Below, in pieces: positions 24,626 to 36,584 of a DNA stretch of 64,000 bases (positions are counted from its first letter, which is position 1; the number at the start of each line of letters is the position of its first letter). Made by a program: the position numbers and the translations under genes. This DNA is from Nageia nagi (lineage: Eukaryota > Pinophyta). The notes below the pieces were generated by a model. The model was given only the letters and a program-made list of their open reading frames with translations, did not search any database and had not been told where the DNA came from. The stretch spans positions 183,334,001 through 183,398,000 of the forward strand of contig JBITNC010000001.1 of NCBI GenBank assembly GCA_050084985.1, written 5' to 3'.

Positions 24626-25860
24626 TTTGAGGATTTTCAATAACCCTTTTCCTAATCATGATCAAGAAGAAATATTAGGTTCATATAGGTAGGATTATCA
24701 TTAGGTTGGACCCCCATATTCTTATAAAAGCTTCACTATATGATTCATTGATCACTAACATTATCCTTGACTTATCATTTATTATTAGTGTTATCATATC
24801 ATATCAATTAATCATCATTAGGTGAGGATAAGTCATCAAACATGCTTGATAATATTGACATTTTGGGAGTCAATACTAGAGCCTATTCCTTTACAATCAT
24901 CTAATTGTCACAACTTTAGGGTAGGATAACATTCACTCATTCACTCATCTCCCACCATTAACATAACTTGCCTTTTTCATCACTTTTCAATAGCACTATC
25001 ATTATCATATCATCATGTGATGTGCATCCTCATCATATTATTATATTATCATCTATCATATCATCTTATATCATCCTCTATCATATTATCATCATCAACA
25101 TCATGGTCATTATTTTCAGCATTATCCTTCCTCACTATAATCATTATCATCACCTTATCATTATCTTTAGACACTTTTATCAAGTGTGCCTCTCATTTTA
25201 GCATCACCATCATGTCATCATAGTCATATATATTTGTGGCACATTCAAATGTTTAACATTATTAATTCCCATAGGCCTCATTCCTGAAGACAATATAACC
25301 ACATAGGTTATGATTAATATATCAAGTTACCCTAAATAAATCCATGATCAATGATCATTGACTATCCTGGTTTTTGAGGGAAACATAGTCTTATGGAATA
25401 AGTGATAATGGTTTTGAGATGGATGAATATTTTTGCTCATACTCTATCATCATTAGTTAATCAATGATAAAAAATCATTTCATCATTATCAAACATCAAT
25501 TTAAATCATATGAGATCAAGGTAATCTATGTTTTAACATATCTTTCTTCATAACAAATTTTTCATCAAAGAAAAATTAGGAAAACCATTTATCTTCAATC
25601 AATCTCATATCTCATATAAAGTCAAACCCTTGGGCATATATCATAATTAATCAAGTATCACTTAGCATGTGAATCATGTTTAAATCAAGTATCAATATCA
25701 TATCATGAGTATTTAAGCATATCAATATCAATGATCAATAAGCACTTATTAATGACTTGATGATGTTTTGTTTATATCATCTTGTTTTGTTTTATTTGGA
25801 CTTGAGGTATCAACTATATGTTAAGTATTATTCAATATTCTATTATATTTTATTTTTATT
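24626..25860. other. Low-complexity ATC/TCA-rich stretch
   Basis: Between the gag and the 44-bp array. 24950-25220 is dense in TCATCA and TTATCA, which opens two overlapping meaningless frames. No pol domain is visible in any frame, which is unexpected if this element once coded for Pol. Confidence 0.6.
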
Positions 25861-26730
25861 TAGCATGGGAAAAATATATCATTGGAACATTATCACTTCT
25901 CCTAATTTCCATTCAGCATGGGGTAATATTTATCACTTATGTCTCTTGATTTCCATCCAATATAGGGTAAGATTTATTATCATTTTATCTTTGCTTTCCA
26001 TTTAGCATGGGGAAAGACTTAGCATTGTATTTATTGCTTTCCATTTAGCATGTGGAAATATATATCATTGTCTTTCCTTACTTTCCATTCAACATGGGGC
26101 AAGGTTTTATCATTGTTCTTCTTTATTTTCATTAAATATGGGAAAAGATTTAGCATTGTATTTCTTACTTTCCATTCAGCATGGAGCAAGAATTAGCATT
26201 ATCTTTCTTGATTTACATCTAGCATGGGTAAATATGTAACATTATCTTTCCTTGCTTTCCATTCAACATGGGGCAAGGATTTATCATTGTTCATCTTGCT
26301 TTCCATTCAACATGGGGCAAGAATTAGCATTATCTTTCTTACTTTCCATATAGCATGGGTAAATATGTAACATTATCTTTCCTTGATTTCCATTCAACAT
26401 GGGAAAAGACTTATCATTATCTTTATTACTTTCTATTAAGGATAGGGAAATATTTATCATTGTCTTTACTTGCTTTCCATTCAACATGAGGCAAGGTTTT
26501 GTCATCATTCATATTACTTACGATTTAGCATGGTGAAATATTTGTCATTATTTTTCTTACTTTCCATTTAGTATGGGACAAGATTTATAACTCTCTTTCC
26601 TTTTCTTTCCATCCAGCATTAGGCAAATATATCTTGAGCACTATCACCCTAGTTTTTACTTTTCTTTATATTTAACATTAGGAAACATTATATTTAGCAT
26701 TATATTGCTTTCTATTTGGTATAGGAAAAT
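25860..26730. repeat. 43-44 bp tandem repeat, about 19 copies
   Basis: The unit is near CTTTCCATTCAACATGGGG plus CAAG.ATTTATCATTGTCTTTC. The (A/C)AACATGG or AGCATGG anchor starts at 26004, 26047, 26091, 26135, 26178, 26221, 26265, 26309, 26352, 26396, 26438, 26483, 26527, 26570 and 26615, so nearly every interval is 43-45 bp. Flanking units at 25862, 25915 and 25959, and after 26660, are more diverged. It lies inside the gypsy-type element, 430 bp before its 3' LTR. A 74-residue minus-strand frame (26284-26508) is only a translation of the repeat. Confidence 0.92.
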
Positions 26731-27146
26731 TCCATCATCATCATAACAATTTACAATAAGGTCATTACTACCATTATTTTTGTTTTACCTTCCATTCAAT
26801 ATGGGGTTAATTTTCCCTTTGGTTGTATGATCATATCATTGAGAATGACTCACCTTTAAGTCTTAAGCATTTAGCATAGCTATTAGTTGGTCACCTTTGT
26901 GTTGAACATATCATTTGAGAGAATATAAAATTTTTTCCTTAGCATGTGGTAGGTTTTCATACCTACACATAACTTTTTATGTTAATAAAATATCATTAGT
27001 CATTGATCATTAAAAATCATTATCAATACTTCATTTATCATCATCAAAATATCAATATAATCATTAATAATTTATCATAATCAATATTCATCATCATTTA
27101 ACCTTTATATTTTGAGTTAATTTTCACATATTGTGAAACTTATCTC

Positions 27147-27155
27147 AAAAGGGGA
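27147..27155 (+). other. Polypurine tract
   Basis: AAAAGGGGA, preceded by CTC and followed after four bases by the 3' LTR start TATAAACACC. This is the expected plus-strand primer site and supports a plus orientation. Confidence 0.65.
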
Positions 27156-27159
27156 CATC

Positions 27160-27947
27160 TATAAACACCTTAAAATTACCTTTTGGCCTTGATCATTTGC
27201 ATTTTATCATTTTGATCTAATTGCTCCATCATAGCATTTTTTTACCTTTTTTATGTTCATCCCAAATTAGTATATTGATTGTTCCACTAAATCAACCAAC
27301 CTACCATTTTGATATCAAAGCTATAAAATCAAATTTGAAATCCATTTTACCTCTCTTGGTCATTTGAATCATTTTTGTCTTGACCATTATGGAATCGTCT
27401 CTCTCTCTCTCTCACACGACTAAAGCTTTGAGCAAGATCCAAATCCTAATCACCCTTAACACTTCACATAACATATTTTGATCATCATTATAGTTTTTGG
27501 AGACCATTAGTAGCTATATTGGAACTATTGAATCCATTGTATCCTTTTTCTATTATATTTCTTACACTTGCATGAGTATATAGCATTGTTGTAATTAAGT
27601 TAAATTCATGGTAATTTAGTCTTTTTTTATCATTTTTATCATTATCTTTGCATAGAATGAGCATATAACCTTGTATTATAAGTATTTTCTTATTTTCTAA
27701 TGACCATTTGATTATGGGATAGGGGTTCTACATTCCTTCAAGGAGGTTTAACACCTCTCTTTGAATGCACTTTAGGTTCTTAAGGGACTATATTATTGAG
27801 ACTCACTCTAAAATTTATCTTTTGTATGTTAAGGTATCAAATAAGGGCACATCCCTTCATCATTTTATGACAAGATGAATTCTATTAATAGCATGGTGGT
27901 GCAACCTTGATCCTCCTTTGTTGAGGGTTATTTTGGGGCTATTTACA
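27160..27947 (+). repeat. 3' LTR of gypsy-type gag-only element
   Basis: 788 bp, partner of 17659-18451. Shared end block: AAGGTATCAAATAAGGGCAC, GACAAGATGAA(C/T)TCTA and ATGGTGGTG(C/T)AACC. A CT microsatellite (27398-27413) has grown in this copy only. The next five bases, CTTCC, are one mismatch from ATTCC before the 5' LTR. Confidence 0.8.
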
Positions 27948-30789
27948 CTTCCAACAATGGAGACTACATAGTAGGACAAAAATCACTAATCTCCTAGCAT
28001 CATCATGTATCATATTTTATCTTTGTATCTTTTTCATCATTTTATCTTCATCATCATTGTTCATCATCTCTAATGATATCATCATGTTTTCTTTATCATC
28101 ATTGAATATATCATATTATCCTTATCTCTTATTTATCTTTGTGTATCATCATTAATATTATGCTTTCTATAGACACACAAAAATGGCCCTTCTTTCGATA
28201 GATGAAAGAAGAATTAAAAACTTAAAGTAAATTAAAATGTTTACTATAGTATACCAAATTCCAACATCTGACATTGGATGCTAACAATTCAAACTAATCA
28301 TTGATCTTTAGTACCTAGATGTTAATGAATTTAAAGTTGGTAAAATAAAAATAAAAATAGCAAAATTTGAAGCAACTTGGGAAGAAAGAAAATAATAACA
28401 GATGGCTCATCATCCATCCCATGCATCCCCACTTCAAATCATGACCATGATAAAGCTAGATAGGCTTTTTTATCTAGATTTTTGTCTCAAAATTGAAAAA
28501 TTTTCTTATTTCCAAAAACTATAAATAAAGCCTTCAACCATGAAGAAAAGGGACCCAATTTTAATGCAAAGTTACTTTGTCAAAACACCTCAAGATTTTA
28601 CTAAGTTAGATGCATTATTATTTTACATTCTATATGCTTACTTATGATCACTTCATGTTGATTTTATGATATGAACAAGTATGTTTGATGTATTTTTTTT
28701 CACATGTGTGCAAGGTCAATAGGTGCTGAGAAGTACAACTAATCAAATAAAGTCTTAAAGAATTGAAGAGAACAAAGAGATCTATATCTTTTCTTATAAG
28801 TTTCAAAAATTAATCCTCAAAGTTTGCAAACACTAAAATCAGGCCTATGAAATCCTTAACATTCTTTTGTAAAAAATCCCTTTTGCAAGGCAATGAATCA
28901 AAATGGATTCATCATTTGTAATCATTTCAAGGTCTACTCAAGAGCAATAAAGAAAAATGTTTATTGTAACATGTCTTATCTTGTTTGTTAATAGGGTTAC
29001 TTTTTGAGTATGAAATTCTAGCACTAAAATGAGGGCCCCTTGTATACAAATAACATAAATGATAAGATGCAAGGGGTTTTTCTATATTTTTATGCATGTT
29101 TTTATGGTTTGTGTCATATAGTAGTGAAACTAATTTCATGTTTATGTTTTGTATTTTTCCAAGCTTAAATTGTAGAAATATCAATGATTAAGTATTAGAC
29201 ACTAGTGATTAGGATAAAATATGAACAATTGTATCTAAACTCCAGTAACTATTAGCAAAAGGTCAAATTTTATATTCTCATCAATTTTGCAAGCACAACT
29301 TAGGAATTAAGATTAAGGATAAAAAATGAAAAACTTATTTTTGATCCTTGTGCTCAAAATGCATTTAGGGTAGGGTATTGAATATTACTAATAACATGCA
29401 TTATTTTTTATGTTTATTGGAATAATTATCTAAATTTTATTTATTTCTTATTTATTTGAGAAGAGATCGTACAAACAAACAAATTCATTCACTTTATATT
29501 TTTTCATCTTGTCCACTTATACTCTCCTTTTGCTTTGAAAAGTGATCTAAGGTGACCAAAATGGATGTGATAGAAAAAGGGTAAATGAACCCTTTTATTT
29601 TCTTATTTTATTACATTAAAATGGTAAAGGAATGCACACTAAATGAATTCCATACTTGAAAGGAGTAATTGATCCTCATCAAATTTGAAATGAATATAAG
29701 GTGAATTTATCAAATTTAAGGTAGATTAGGATACATTAAATTGGTTAATAAATCTGGTGCTTATTCTTAATACATTAATACTCTTACTTATCTACCTCAC
29801 CACTCCAAGAGGTAGTCAAAGGATTGTGACTTGTAATGAGAGGAAATAAACCTACATTAAAAGAAATTTATTCATATTAATGACTTCTTACTTGTCTACC
29901 TTACCATGTCGAGAGTCAATTGAAGGATTGTGACTTGTAAGAAGAGGTAATAAATCATATTTTAATATTTCCTTTATTTAATGAATCACATTAAAAGGTA
30001 ATAAATCTTGTGGGTATCTATATTATCTTGCATATTAATTAAAATATTTCTTGCATCACATAAAAAAACTTAATTAATAGACATGTATAATTAAGAGGAT
30101 TAGAAATTGCACTCATTAGTATTTTATTTTGATGAAATGCATAATCATGAGACCTTTTAAAATGAACATCAACGAGTTGGAGGTCATTTCCAACAATTGA
30201 TTCTTATTTTCTCATGCTCTCACCATAAAATTATAATGAACCTTAAAGCCAAAATGTGAAGATGAATACTGGGTTCATAGGTTAGAAGTCATTATTTTCC
30301 ATCAAATGATTGTAAAAAAGGGGCTATACTTGGATTTCATCATCAAGATAGTTCTCAATAGTATTCCTCAGTCCCCATTACACAAAGAGGACCACCTTAA
30401 GTACCAAGTCATTACTTAGACCTAAACTACTTATAGGATTACCAACCTACCTTGTTTAAACATTTGACTAGACAAAATAATTTAGGAAAATTAACAAGAT
30501 TAAAATGTACAATTCATATTGCTTATTAAAAAATATTAATTTAATATACCAAAAAAAGCTAAAAAATATTATCACTGTAAAAAGGTGAGTATGCATGTAG
30601 GTTGTTTATGCATATAATTATTTTCTTGCAAATATAGATCCAAAAGATAAAAATATAATTTCTATATTTGATGTTTGTTTTCTTTTACTTATAGTTTAGT
30701 AGAAAAGAAAAATAAAATGAAAAATATGAACAAACAAAAACTAAAATAAAATGGTTTATACTCGATCTCAAATAGCTTATCAATGGCAA
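27948..30789. other. No recognisable gene; one tandem duplication
   Basis: 29760-29955 holds two copies of a 104-bp unit, with GGATTGTGACTTGTAA at 29821 and 29925 and TCTTACTT(A/G)TCTACCT(C/T)ACCA before each. The small frame at 28927-29184 (minus) shows no motif. The 5' LTR of the element that starts with gag at about 30790 should lie here, perhaps ending near TTCCAACA at 30196, but I cannot prove its borders. Confidence 0.45.
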
Positions 30790-33320
30790 GAATCAAACAA
30801 TGAAAACTATTTAGAAGAATGAATAAATCATAGGTCTAGTAAGAACACTTTGAGAAGGGGAATTCCTCGAGTAACAAATATAGCCTATCAAAATCCTATT
30901 GATGATGAATTGGATATAGTTAGACAACATTTAACATAATTAAGAATCTCTCATTTTTTCTCATGCTCATAGCCTCCCTCTAAATCTAGACTATTTATCA
31001 GAAGACACACAACTAGTTGATGATGTAGAAGAAATTGTATTAAGAAATATTTCCCCTTCACAAACTCATTTAGATGATACCATACTCCAAAGAGACCCTT
31101 TTATACCCATATATGATCATGTCACATGATATCTACCAGATGGATGTTTAGTTCAATTATATCTAAGAAGAGATGATTATACCTTTTCTACTATATCTAG
31201 GCGAATGGAAGATTTTGATGATTGAATCTCCATACATACAGCTACCCCTATTCCATGATCAAGAGATCATTCTAGAGTTTATGATAATCCTTTTTACATT
31301 CTAATATCAAATCTTTTACAAGCCATAGAACCCCTAGAAAAGGACTTGAGTGAGAAATAACCTTGATTTAATAAGGTTTAAATTATAAGGAATACCTCCC
31401 TATGTGCATAGGAAAGAGAATCCACCTCAAGAAAATATACAACACCAACCCCAACAATAAATAGTTTTGTATAATGTAGTTGTGCAACAATAAGCTAAGC
31501 TTATAGGATTCATTCAAAAACCATGATTAGAAGCAAAACTTATGCTCAATGTACATAAAAATAAGCTACCAATAAGACAAACTAATAAATAAAATGTTCA
31601 AATCCAAATTTTACCTAATCAAATGATGGGGAAAGATAAAAAATAACAACCTAAAGCATGATCCCTATCTACCCAAGGTCATGGAGTGTATAAGTATCAA
31701 GACCCTTACTTGGCCAAGAGAAAAGAAGATTCACTTAAAAAGAGACAAGATGAGCTTCAAAGGTATCATTTGCCTCTACTTAGAAATAAGGGCCAATCAC
31801 ATTACCCTCCTACACCACTACATCAACAACAAATTCAACAACAACTACTTCCATATCAACCTCCACCACATTCTCCACCATATTATGGAGTTTACTATGA
31901 TTCCCAAACACCTTTTGAATAAAGATATGAATTGTTCCCAAGGTATGAAGGAAAAATGGATCATAAAAATGATGAATATTCCATGTCTTAAAATCAACCA
32001 AAAAAATAAGATGATCTTAATAAAATATTGATAAAAATTAATAAGGATTTATGTTTATAAAATAAGTAAAAGTTATCATATGAAACAATTTGTAATGAAC
32101 CAATTCATCCAAGTGTTCCTAAAAAAGAAATTCCTTTAAAATTTGAAATTCTAAAAATTAAGCCATTCAAAGGAAAGGAATATCTTAAAGAACAGCTTAG
32201 ATAATTTAAGTATTTAAGTTACTTTATCACTAATGATGATGCATTAATGTTGCATATCTTTCCCATGACACTTGTTAGATAAGCAATTGATTGGTACAAC
32301 AACTTAATGGAATATAGTATTCATTCATATGCATAGTTGGAAAATTTTTTCTTAGAATATTTTAGGATAAATATCAAAGATAAAACTTCCATTACTGAAC
32401 TTATGAGATTACAACAATTTCAAGACTAGTCAATTACCAATTTCATCTCAATATGGAGGGTAATATTGACAAGAATGCCCCACACTCTACCTTAATAAGA
32501 ATTGGTGAAAATGTTTAACCAAAGTTGTTTAAGGCCTATTGCTAGTACTTTTTTAATCCAAGAACATAAGACCTTCAAAGAAACCATTTCCCAAGTTGTC
32601 ATAATTGAAAAGGTCAAAATCTAAGATGTTGAGATAAAAGGTAAGAAAAAGGAACTTATGTTAAAAAAAATCAAATAGAAAAAATAAGTAAATCATCATT
32701 GAATGAAAAATTTTCTATCATCAAATAAGTAGAACTAAATCCTTCACAAAGTGAGGAAAAGACTTTAGACCACCAAGAAAGTTCATACCTTTGTTAGATT
32801 CTCTCTATGATATTTTGAAGAAAATTTATTATCATCAAGTAATTACATTACCAAAAATAAGACTTCAACACCTAGATACTAAAAGTAGTAGATGGTATAA
32901 TGAGAATGAATATTTTCATTTTCATCATCAAAAGGTTCACGATACAAATAAGTGTAAGACTTTAAAACATAAAATCCAAAACTTGATTGATCAACAAAAG
33001 TTGGAAGTCAATAATCCCTTACCTATTCCTAATCAAAATTTGGGGACTTATCACAATTGTCTTCCTCAACATTAGGCTAATTATGTGTCATTACATCCTC
33101 CTAAAAATCAAATAACACATAACCAAAATTATGAAAACTCAACATTTGTAGGGATGGTAAACATTACCACAAGAGCTCAAAAGGTACAAGGAAGGAAAAA
33201 TAATATTCTAGAAAATCAACCAAATGAAGCTATTGCACAACCCAATATACCTAGATCTCAACCCCTTAAGGTTTTAGTGAAAGGAGCCTTACATCAGCAA
33301 TTAAAGAATTCATAAGTGAA
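30790..33320 (+). pseudogene. Gag of larger gypsy element (relic)
   Basis: The N-terminal part (30960-31370, many stops) is followed by a linker (31686-31922) rich in Gln, Pro, Tyr and His, QQQIQQQLLPYQPPPHSPPY. The capsid core at 32110-32640 has KFEILKIKPFKGKEYLKEQL, FPMTLVR and a DWYNN box at 32289-32303, then LMRLQQF and PIASTFLIQEHKTF. The end, 32880-33000, reads WYNENEYFHFHHQKVHDTN then LKHKIQNLIDQQKLEV, the C-terminal zinc-like box of this gag type, with Cys replaced. Stops at expected Gln or Trp codons break it. The core can be aligned with the gag at 23741-24060, so the two elements are relatives. Confidence 0.85.
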
Positions 33321-33366
33321 AATATCTTTATTTCAGATACTATAACAATATAAAAATCATAAATAT

Positions 33367-33825
33367 TTGATGAACCAATTATTACAAATAATCGAATTGG
33401 ATATAAATGATCTTGAAAGCTTTATGTATTTTGTAGGAAACATTAAAACAAGTCAAAAATCTACTATTTTTGTCTACAATCATGAAGTTAAAAAATTAAA
33501 TGAAATGCATGACCAAGATCCTCCCTTACATATTATATCCAAGGTGGATGGAAAGGTTTTTAAAAGAATACTAATTGATCAAGGTTCAATGATAAATATT
33601 ATCTCAACAACTACATATAAGAATTTGAATATTTCATTCTCACATATTTATGCACCAACCTTGCAACTAAAAGCATTCAATGATGCTTTATGTTCAACAA
33701 TGGGGTCCATTTCATTGCCTATCATCATAGGGTCTAAAATAGTGCAAACAATATTGCAAGTAATTAAAAGAGATATAACTAAATATAATATCCTTTTAGG
33801 AAGACCTTGGATTAGAGATATGTAA
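33367..33825 (+). pseudogene. Gypsy aspartic protease (open 152-codon segment)
   Basis: An open frame with DPPLHIISKVDGKVFKRILI, then DQGSMINIISTTTYKNL and, at the end, YNILLGRPWIRDM. These are the flap, active site (D-x-G-S at residues 71-74, 33577-33588) and C-terminal ILGRPW box of gypsy proteases with a DxGSS-type centre. The catalytic Asp is kept. In the Pol polyprotein it would cleave Gag and Pol. The apparent start Met is not necessarily real because the family reads through from Gag. Best preserved part of this element. Confidence 0.88.
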
Positions 33826-34490
33826 TGTGTTCCATCAACATATCATAATTGTTTAAAGTATATTCACAAGGGTGTATTGCATTATGTACCTAGATATGAA
33901 AATCCATATTCACACTGCAACAGTGCACACCTATCAAAAGAAGTGGTTTTACCATCCACTCATTAGTTTATAACACATGTATTATTAGAAAAACCATAAA
34001 TTATAGGAGTGGGTAAAAATAATCCTTCTTTAAACTCTTTGAAAGAAGAACTTGTTACCAATCAAGAATAACCTAACACTCAAAAGACTAGTAATGATTC
34101 ACCACCAAGAATAGAACTAAGGCATCAAGAAAGATGCACATAAGAAGAAAGAGCATGAAAGTTAGATGAGTTAAGTAAAGCTTCTTCATCAAAAATATCT
34201 TCTCCTTTGTTTACATTAGTAAAAAGTGATGATTATCTAAAAAAAGATAAGTCATCAAACATTTATCCCATAACCATAAAATTTATAGATTATGATATAG
34301 GAGAATTTAGAATTGATGATGTTATTTTTAATATTCCTTCTACTCAAGAAATAGAAAAACCAAAAGAATCTTCTAGTGTAGTGGGGAAATTGGTGCCATT
34401 AGGGAAAGTCCCTAACCAAATGCTCTTTATTTATAAAGGTCCTATAGAACCACTTATCCTTCCTTTACCCTAACCCCATAAAGGTGTTTT
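33826..34490 (+). pseudogene. Protease-RT linker of gypsy element
   Basis: 33960-34480 continues in a mostly open but interrupted frame (34207-34473: LVKSDDYLKKDKSSNIYP, RIDDVIFNIP, GKLVPLGKVPNQML). I do not recognise a domain. It ends at the assembly gap. RT should follow but is not seen. Confidence 0.5.
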
Positions 34491-34590
34491 NNNNNNNNNN
34501 NNNNNNNNNNNNNNNNNNNNNNNNNNNNNNNNNNNNNNNNNNNNNNNNNNNNNNNNNNNNNNNNNNNNNNNNNNNNNNNNNNNNNNNNNN
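34491..34590. other. Assembly gap (100 N)
   Basis: Exactly 100 unknown bases, so probably a scaffold join of unknown true length. The RT that should separate protease from RNase H is missing around it. Confidence 0.98.
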
Positions 34591-34974
34591 CAAATAGTCT
34601 AAAAACCAAGACATTACTAAAAATAGAAACTTTTTAAGGATAGAAAGATAAAAAGTTCCGTAGTTTACAACCAAACTTGGCATACAAGCCTAGTCAACAT
34701 AGACTAAGCCATTTCCTAATTTAATCTTCTAAGAAAATTCTACAACAAAAGATATTACAGTCTACTTATTGGAAAATCCTAAAAAACTAACACTAAAAGC
34801 TAATTTTGAGGTACTAAATGATGGATTTTGGTCGATCAAAAAACTTTTTGTTTGGAAGAATCCCTCCTAAAGAAGATGGTAATCTAATCATTAAAACCCA
34901 TATCTAGCTCTCCTCAAAATTTCAAGATGATTCAATGGCCAAATCAAAGTTATGATCATTTTAAGGTGCATCAT
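34591..34974. other. Unassigned sequence between gap and RNase H
   Basis: No RT motif in any frame. The RNase H resumes abruptly at about 34975. This is either a foreign insertion or a mis-joined contig end. Confidence 0.5.
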
Positions 34975-35260
34975 GGCGGCAATGTTGTGTTAGAAAGATG
35001 ATGAAAATAAAGAAAGGGTAATATATTATCTTAGTAAAACTCTTATTGATTATGAAACAAGATACACACCTATGGAAAAGTTTTGCTTTGGTATTATTTT
35101 TGCTACCAAAAAACTAAGGCATTATCTTTTATATTGCACTACATATGTTGTTAGCCTAGTTAACCTACTAAAATATCTTGTAGCAAAGTCACTTTTATTA
35201 GGAAGGGTAGCTAAGTGGTTGATGTTGTTGCAAGAATTTGATATCAATGTGGTAAATTAA
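34975..35260 (+). pseudogene. Gypsy RNase H (RT-attached, relic)
   Basis: KDDENKERVIYYLSKTLIDYE, written in pieces, leads into the open frame from 35072: MEKFCFGIIFATKKLRHYLL, CTTYVVSLVNLLKYL and GRVAKWLMLLQEFDI. This is the RNase H/connection of Ty3/gypsy (aIYYLSrtL...E..Y...Ek.clal.fA..klRhYl.......i...plkyll.k....gRlakW...L.efdi). A stop replaces the residue before KDD. The N-terminal part with the first catalytic Asp is missing. Confidence 0.88.
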
Positions 35261-35474
35261 AAATCCATAAAATGAAAAGTAATTGTATACTTAATAATAG
35301 AATTCTCTTAAAATAATGGTACAATGGTGCACAAAGAATTCCTAGATGAACACGATGAAGACACACACTGCCAACTATGTGAAACCTTGCCTGAACTTTA
35401 TCAATGATATGATGCTGAAGAGATGATGATCCTAGATGAGTTCATTTGCTACATAAAGGATGAACCTATAGTCT

Positions 35475-35935
35475 AAAATTTATATTTTGATGGATCAAAG
35501 TGTACTTATGAAGTGAGGGTAGGTATTATTTTAGTTTCGCCATCTAATGAGGTAATCCCTATGGCATACAAACTTGGTTTCAAATATACTAATAACATGG
35601 TAGAATATGAAGCTCTGATTTTGGGTCTAAAAGCAACTATATCTTTGAAAATAAAAGATATAGAGATCTATGGTGATTCATAGCTTGTGGTAAATTAAGT
35701 CAATGACACTTATAATACGAAGAATGAGAAAGTGAAACCATATAATATAGTGGCTACTAAATTGCTTGATGCATTTAACAAGTACAATATTCAAAATATT
35801 CCAAGTACTAACAATAGATATGCAAATATAATGGAAAGTGCAACTTCATTGGCATCAATTGAGATAGAAGATGAAGAAACTATCCTTAAGATTCGAAAGC
35901 TTAATACACCTTATTACCTTGATCATATAGAATAA
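35475..35935 (+). pseudogene. Second, archaeal-type RNase H of gypsy element (relic)
   Basis: After the RT-attached RNase H comes a separate RNase HI fold: LYFDGSKCTYEVRVGIILVS, TNNMVEYEALILGL and IYGDS-stop-LVVN, then an open frame from 35732 to the stop at 35933. The carboxylates D (35489-35491), E and D are present. Presence of this extra domain between RNase H and integrase is a hallmark reported for the Tat/Ogre branch of plant gypsy elements. The stop after GDS is CAG to TAG. Function in the family: probably extra RNA removal or a structural role. Confidence 0.85.
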
Positions 35936-36076
35936 GTACATAAGTGCCACCTTAACATAGAAAGTGATCCTCATCAATGATATATTGATATTTACAATTA
36001 TTTGAAATACCAAGTAATTCTAAAAGTTTATGATAGAAATGAAAGAGTTAGATTAAAGAAGACAACTATCAAGTAA

Positions 36077-36584
36077 GTGATTATTGGTGAAATTTTGTAT
36101 AAAAGGTCATTTGATGGTTCTCTTTTGAGATGTCTAACACAACATGAAACAACAACAACATTAGAACAATCACATGATGGGTTGTATGGAGGGCATTTCT
36201 TTTCAAAATCATTGTACATCAAGTTTTTACAAATTAGTTACTATTGGCCTACAATGGAGGAGGATTGCAAAAATCATATTAATACTTATTTACAATGTCA
36301 AAAATATGTAAATTTAGAGAAAAAACCAACTCAAGAGTTGAACCCAAGAATTTCACCATGGCCATTTAAAACATGGGGCATAAAATTGACTAGGCTTATC
36401 AATTCACATTCAATTGAAGGTCACAAGTTTATCATCATAGCTACAAAATTTTCTATAAAATGGGTTGAGGCTATTCTAATGAAATTAGGGATAGGATAAA
36501 ATCATTTCTTTCTTGATAAAAAATATCATTACATAGTTTGGAGTACCACAATTGTTGATTACAGATAATGGACAAATTTTCAAA
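36077..36584 (+). pseudogene. Gypsy integrase, N-terminal part (truncated by insertion)
   Basis: 36077-36499 is open: KRSFDGSLLRCL, SHDGLYGGHFF, YYWPTMEEDCKNH and TYLQCQK, then SPWPFKTWGIKL, GHKFIIIATKFS and KWVEAIL. This is the zinc-binding domain (H-H-C-C) and the first half of the catalytic core. The first zinc Cys is Tyr (TYLQC for TCLQC), and the two Asp-containing motifs read GIKL and ATKF, so the first catalytic Asp is gone. After a frameshift, 36535-36584 gives FGVPQLLITDNGQIF with the second catalytic Asp. It is then broken by sequence starting TGTAACAACCC. Confidence 0.9.

Noticed and set aside
24968-25223. Two overlapping plus-strand frames, Ile/Ser/His-rich
   Set aside because: Produced by TCA/ATC low complexity; no start context, no motif.
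26284-26508. Repeated-peptide frame on the minus strand (LNGKQ-type repeats)
   Set aside because: Direct translation of the 43-44 bp minisatellite, whose period is not a multiple of three throughout; no gene context.
31681-32031. Plus frame of 116 residues overlapping the gag linker
   Set aside because: Alternate frame of the Gln/Pro-rich linker at 31686-31922, which matches the gag layout better.
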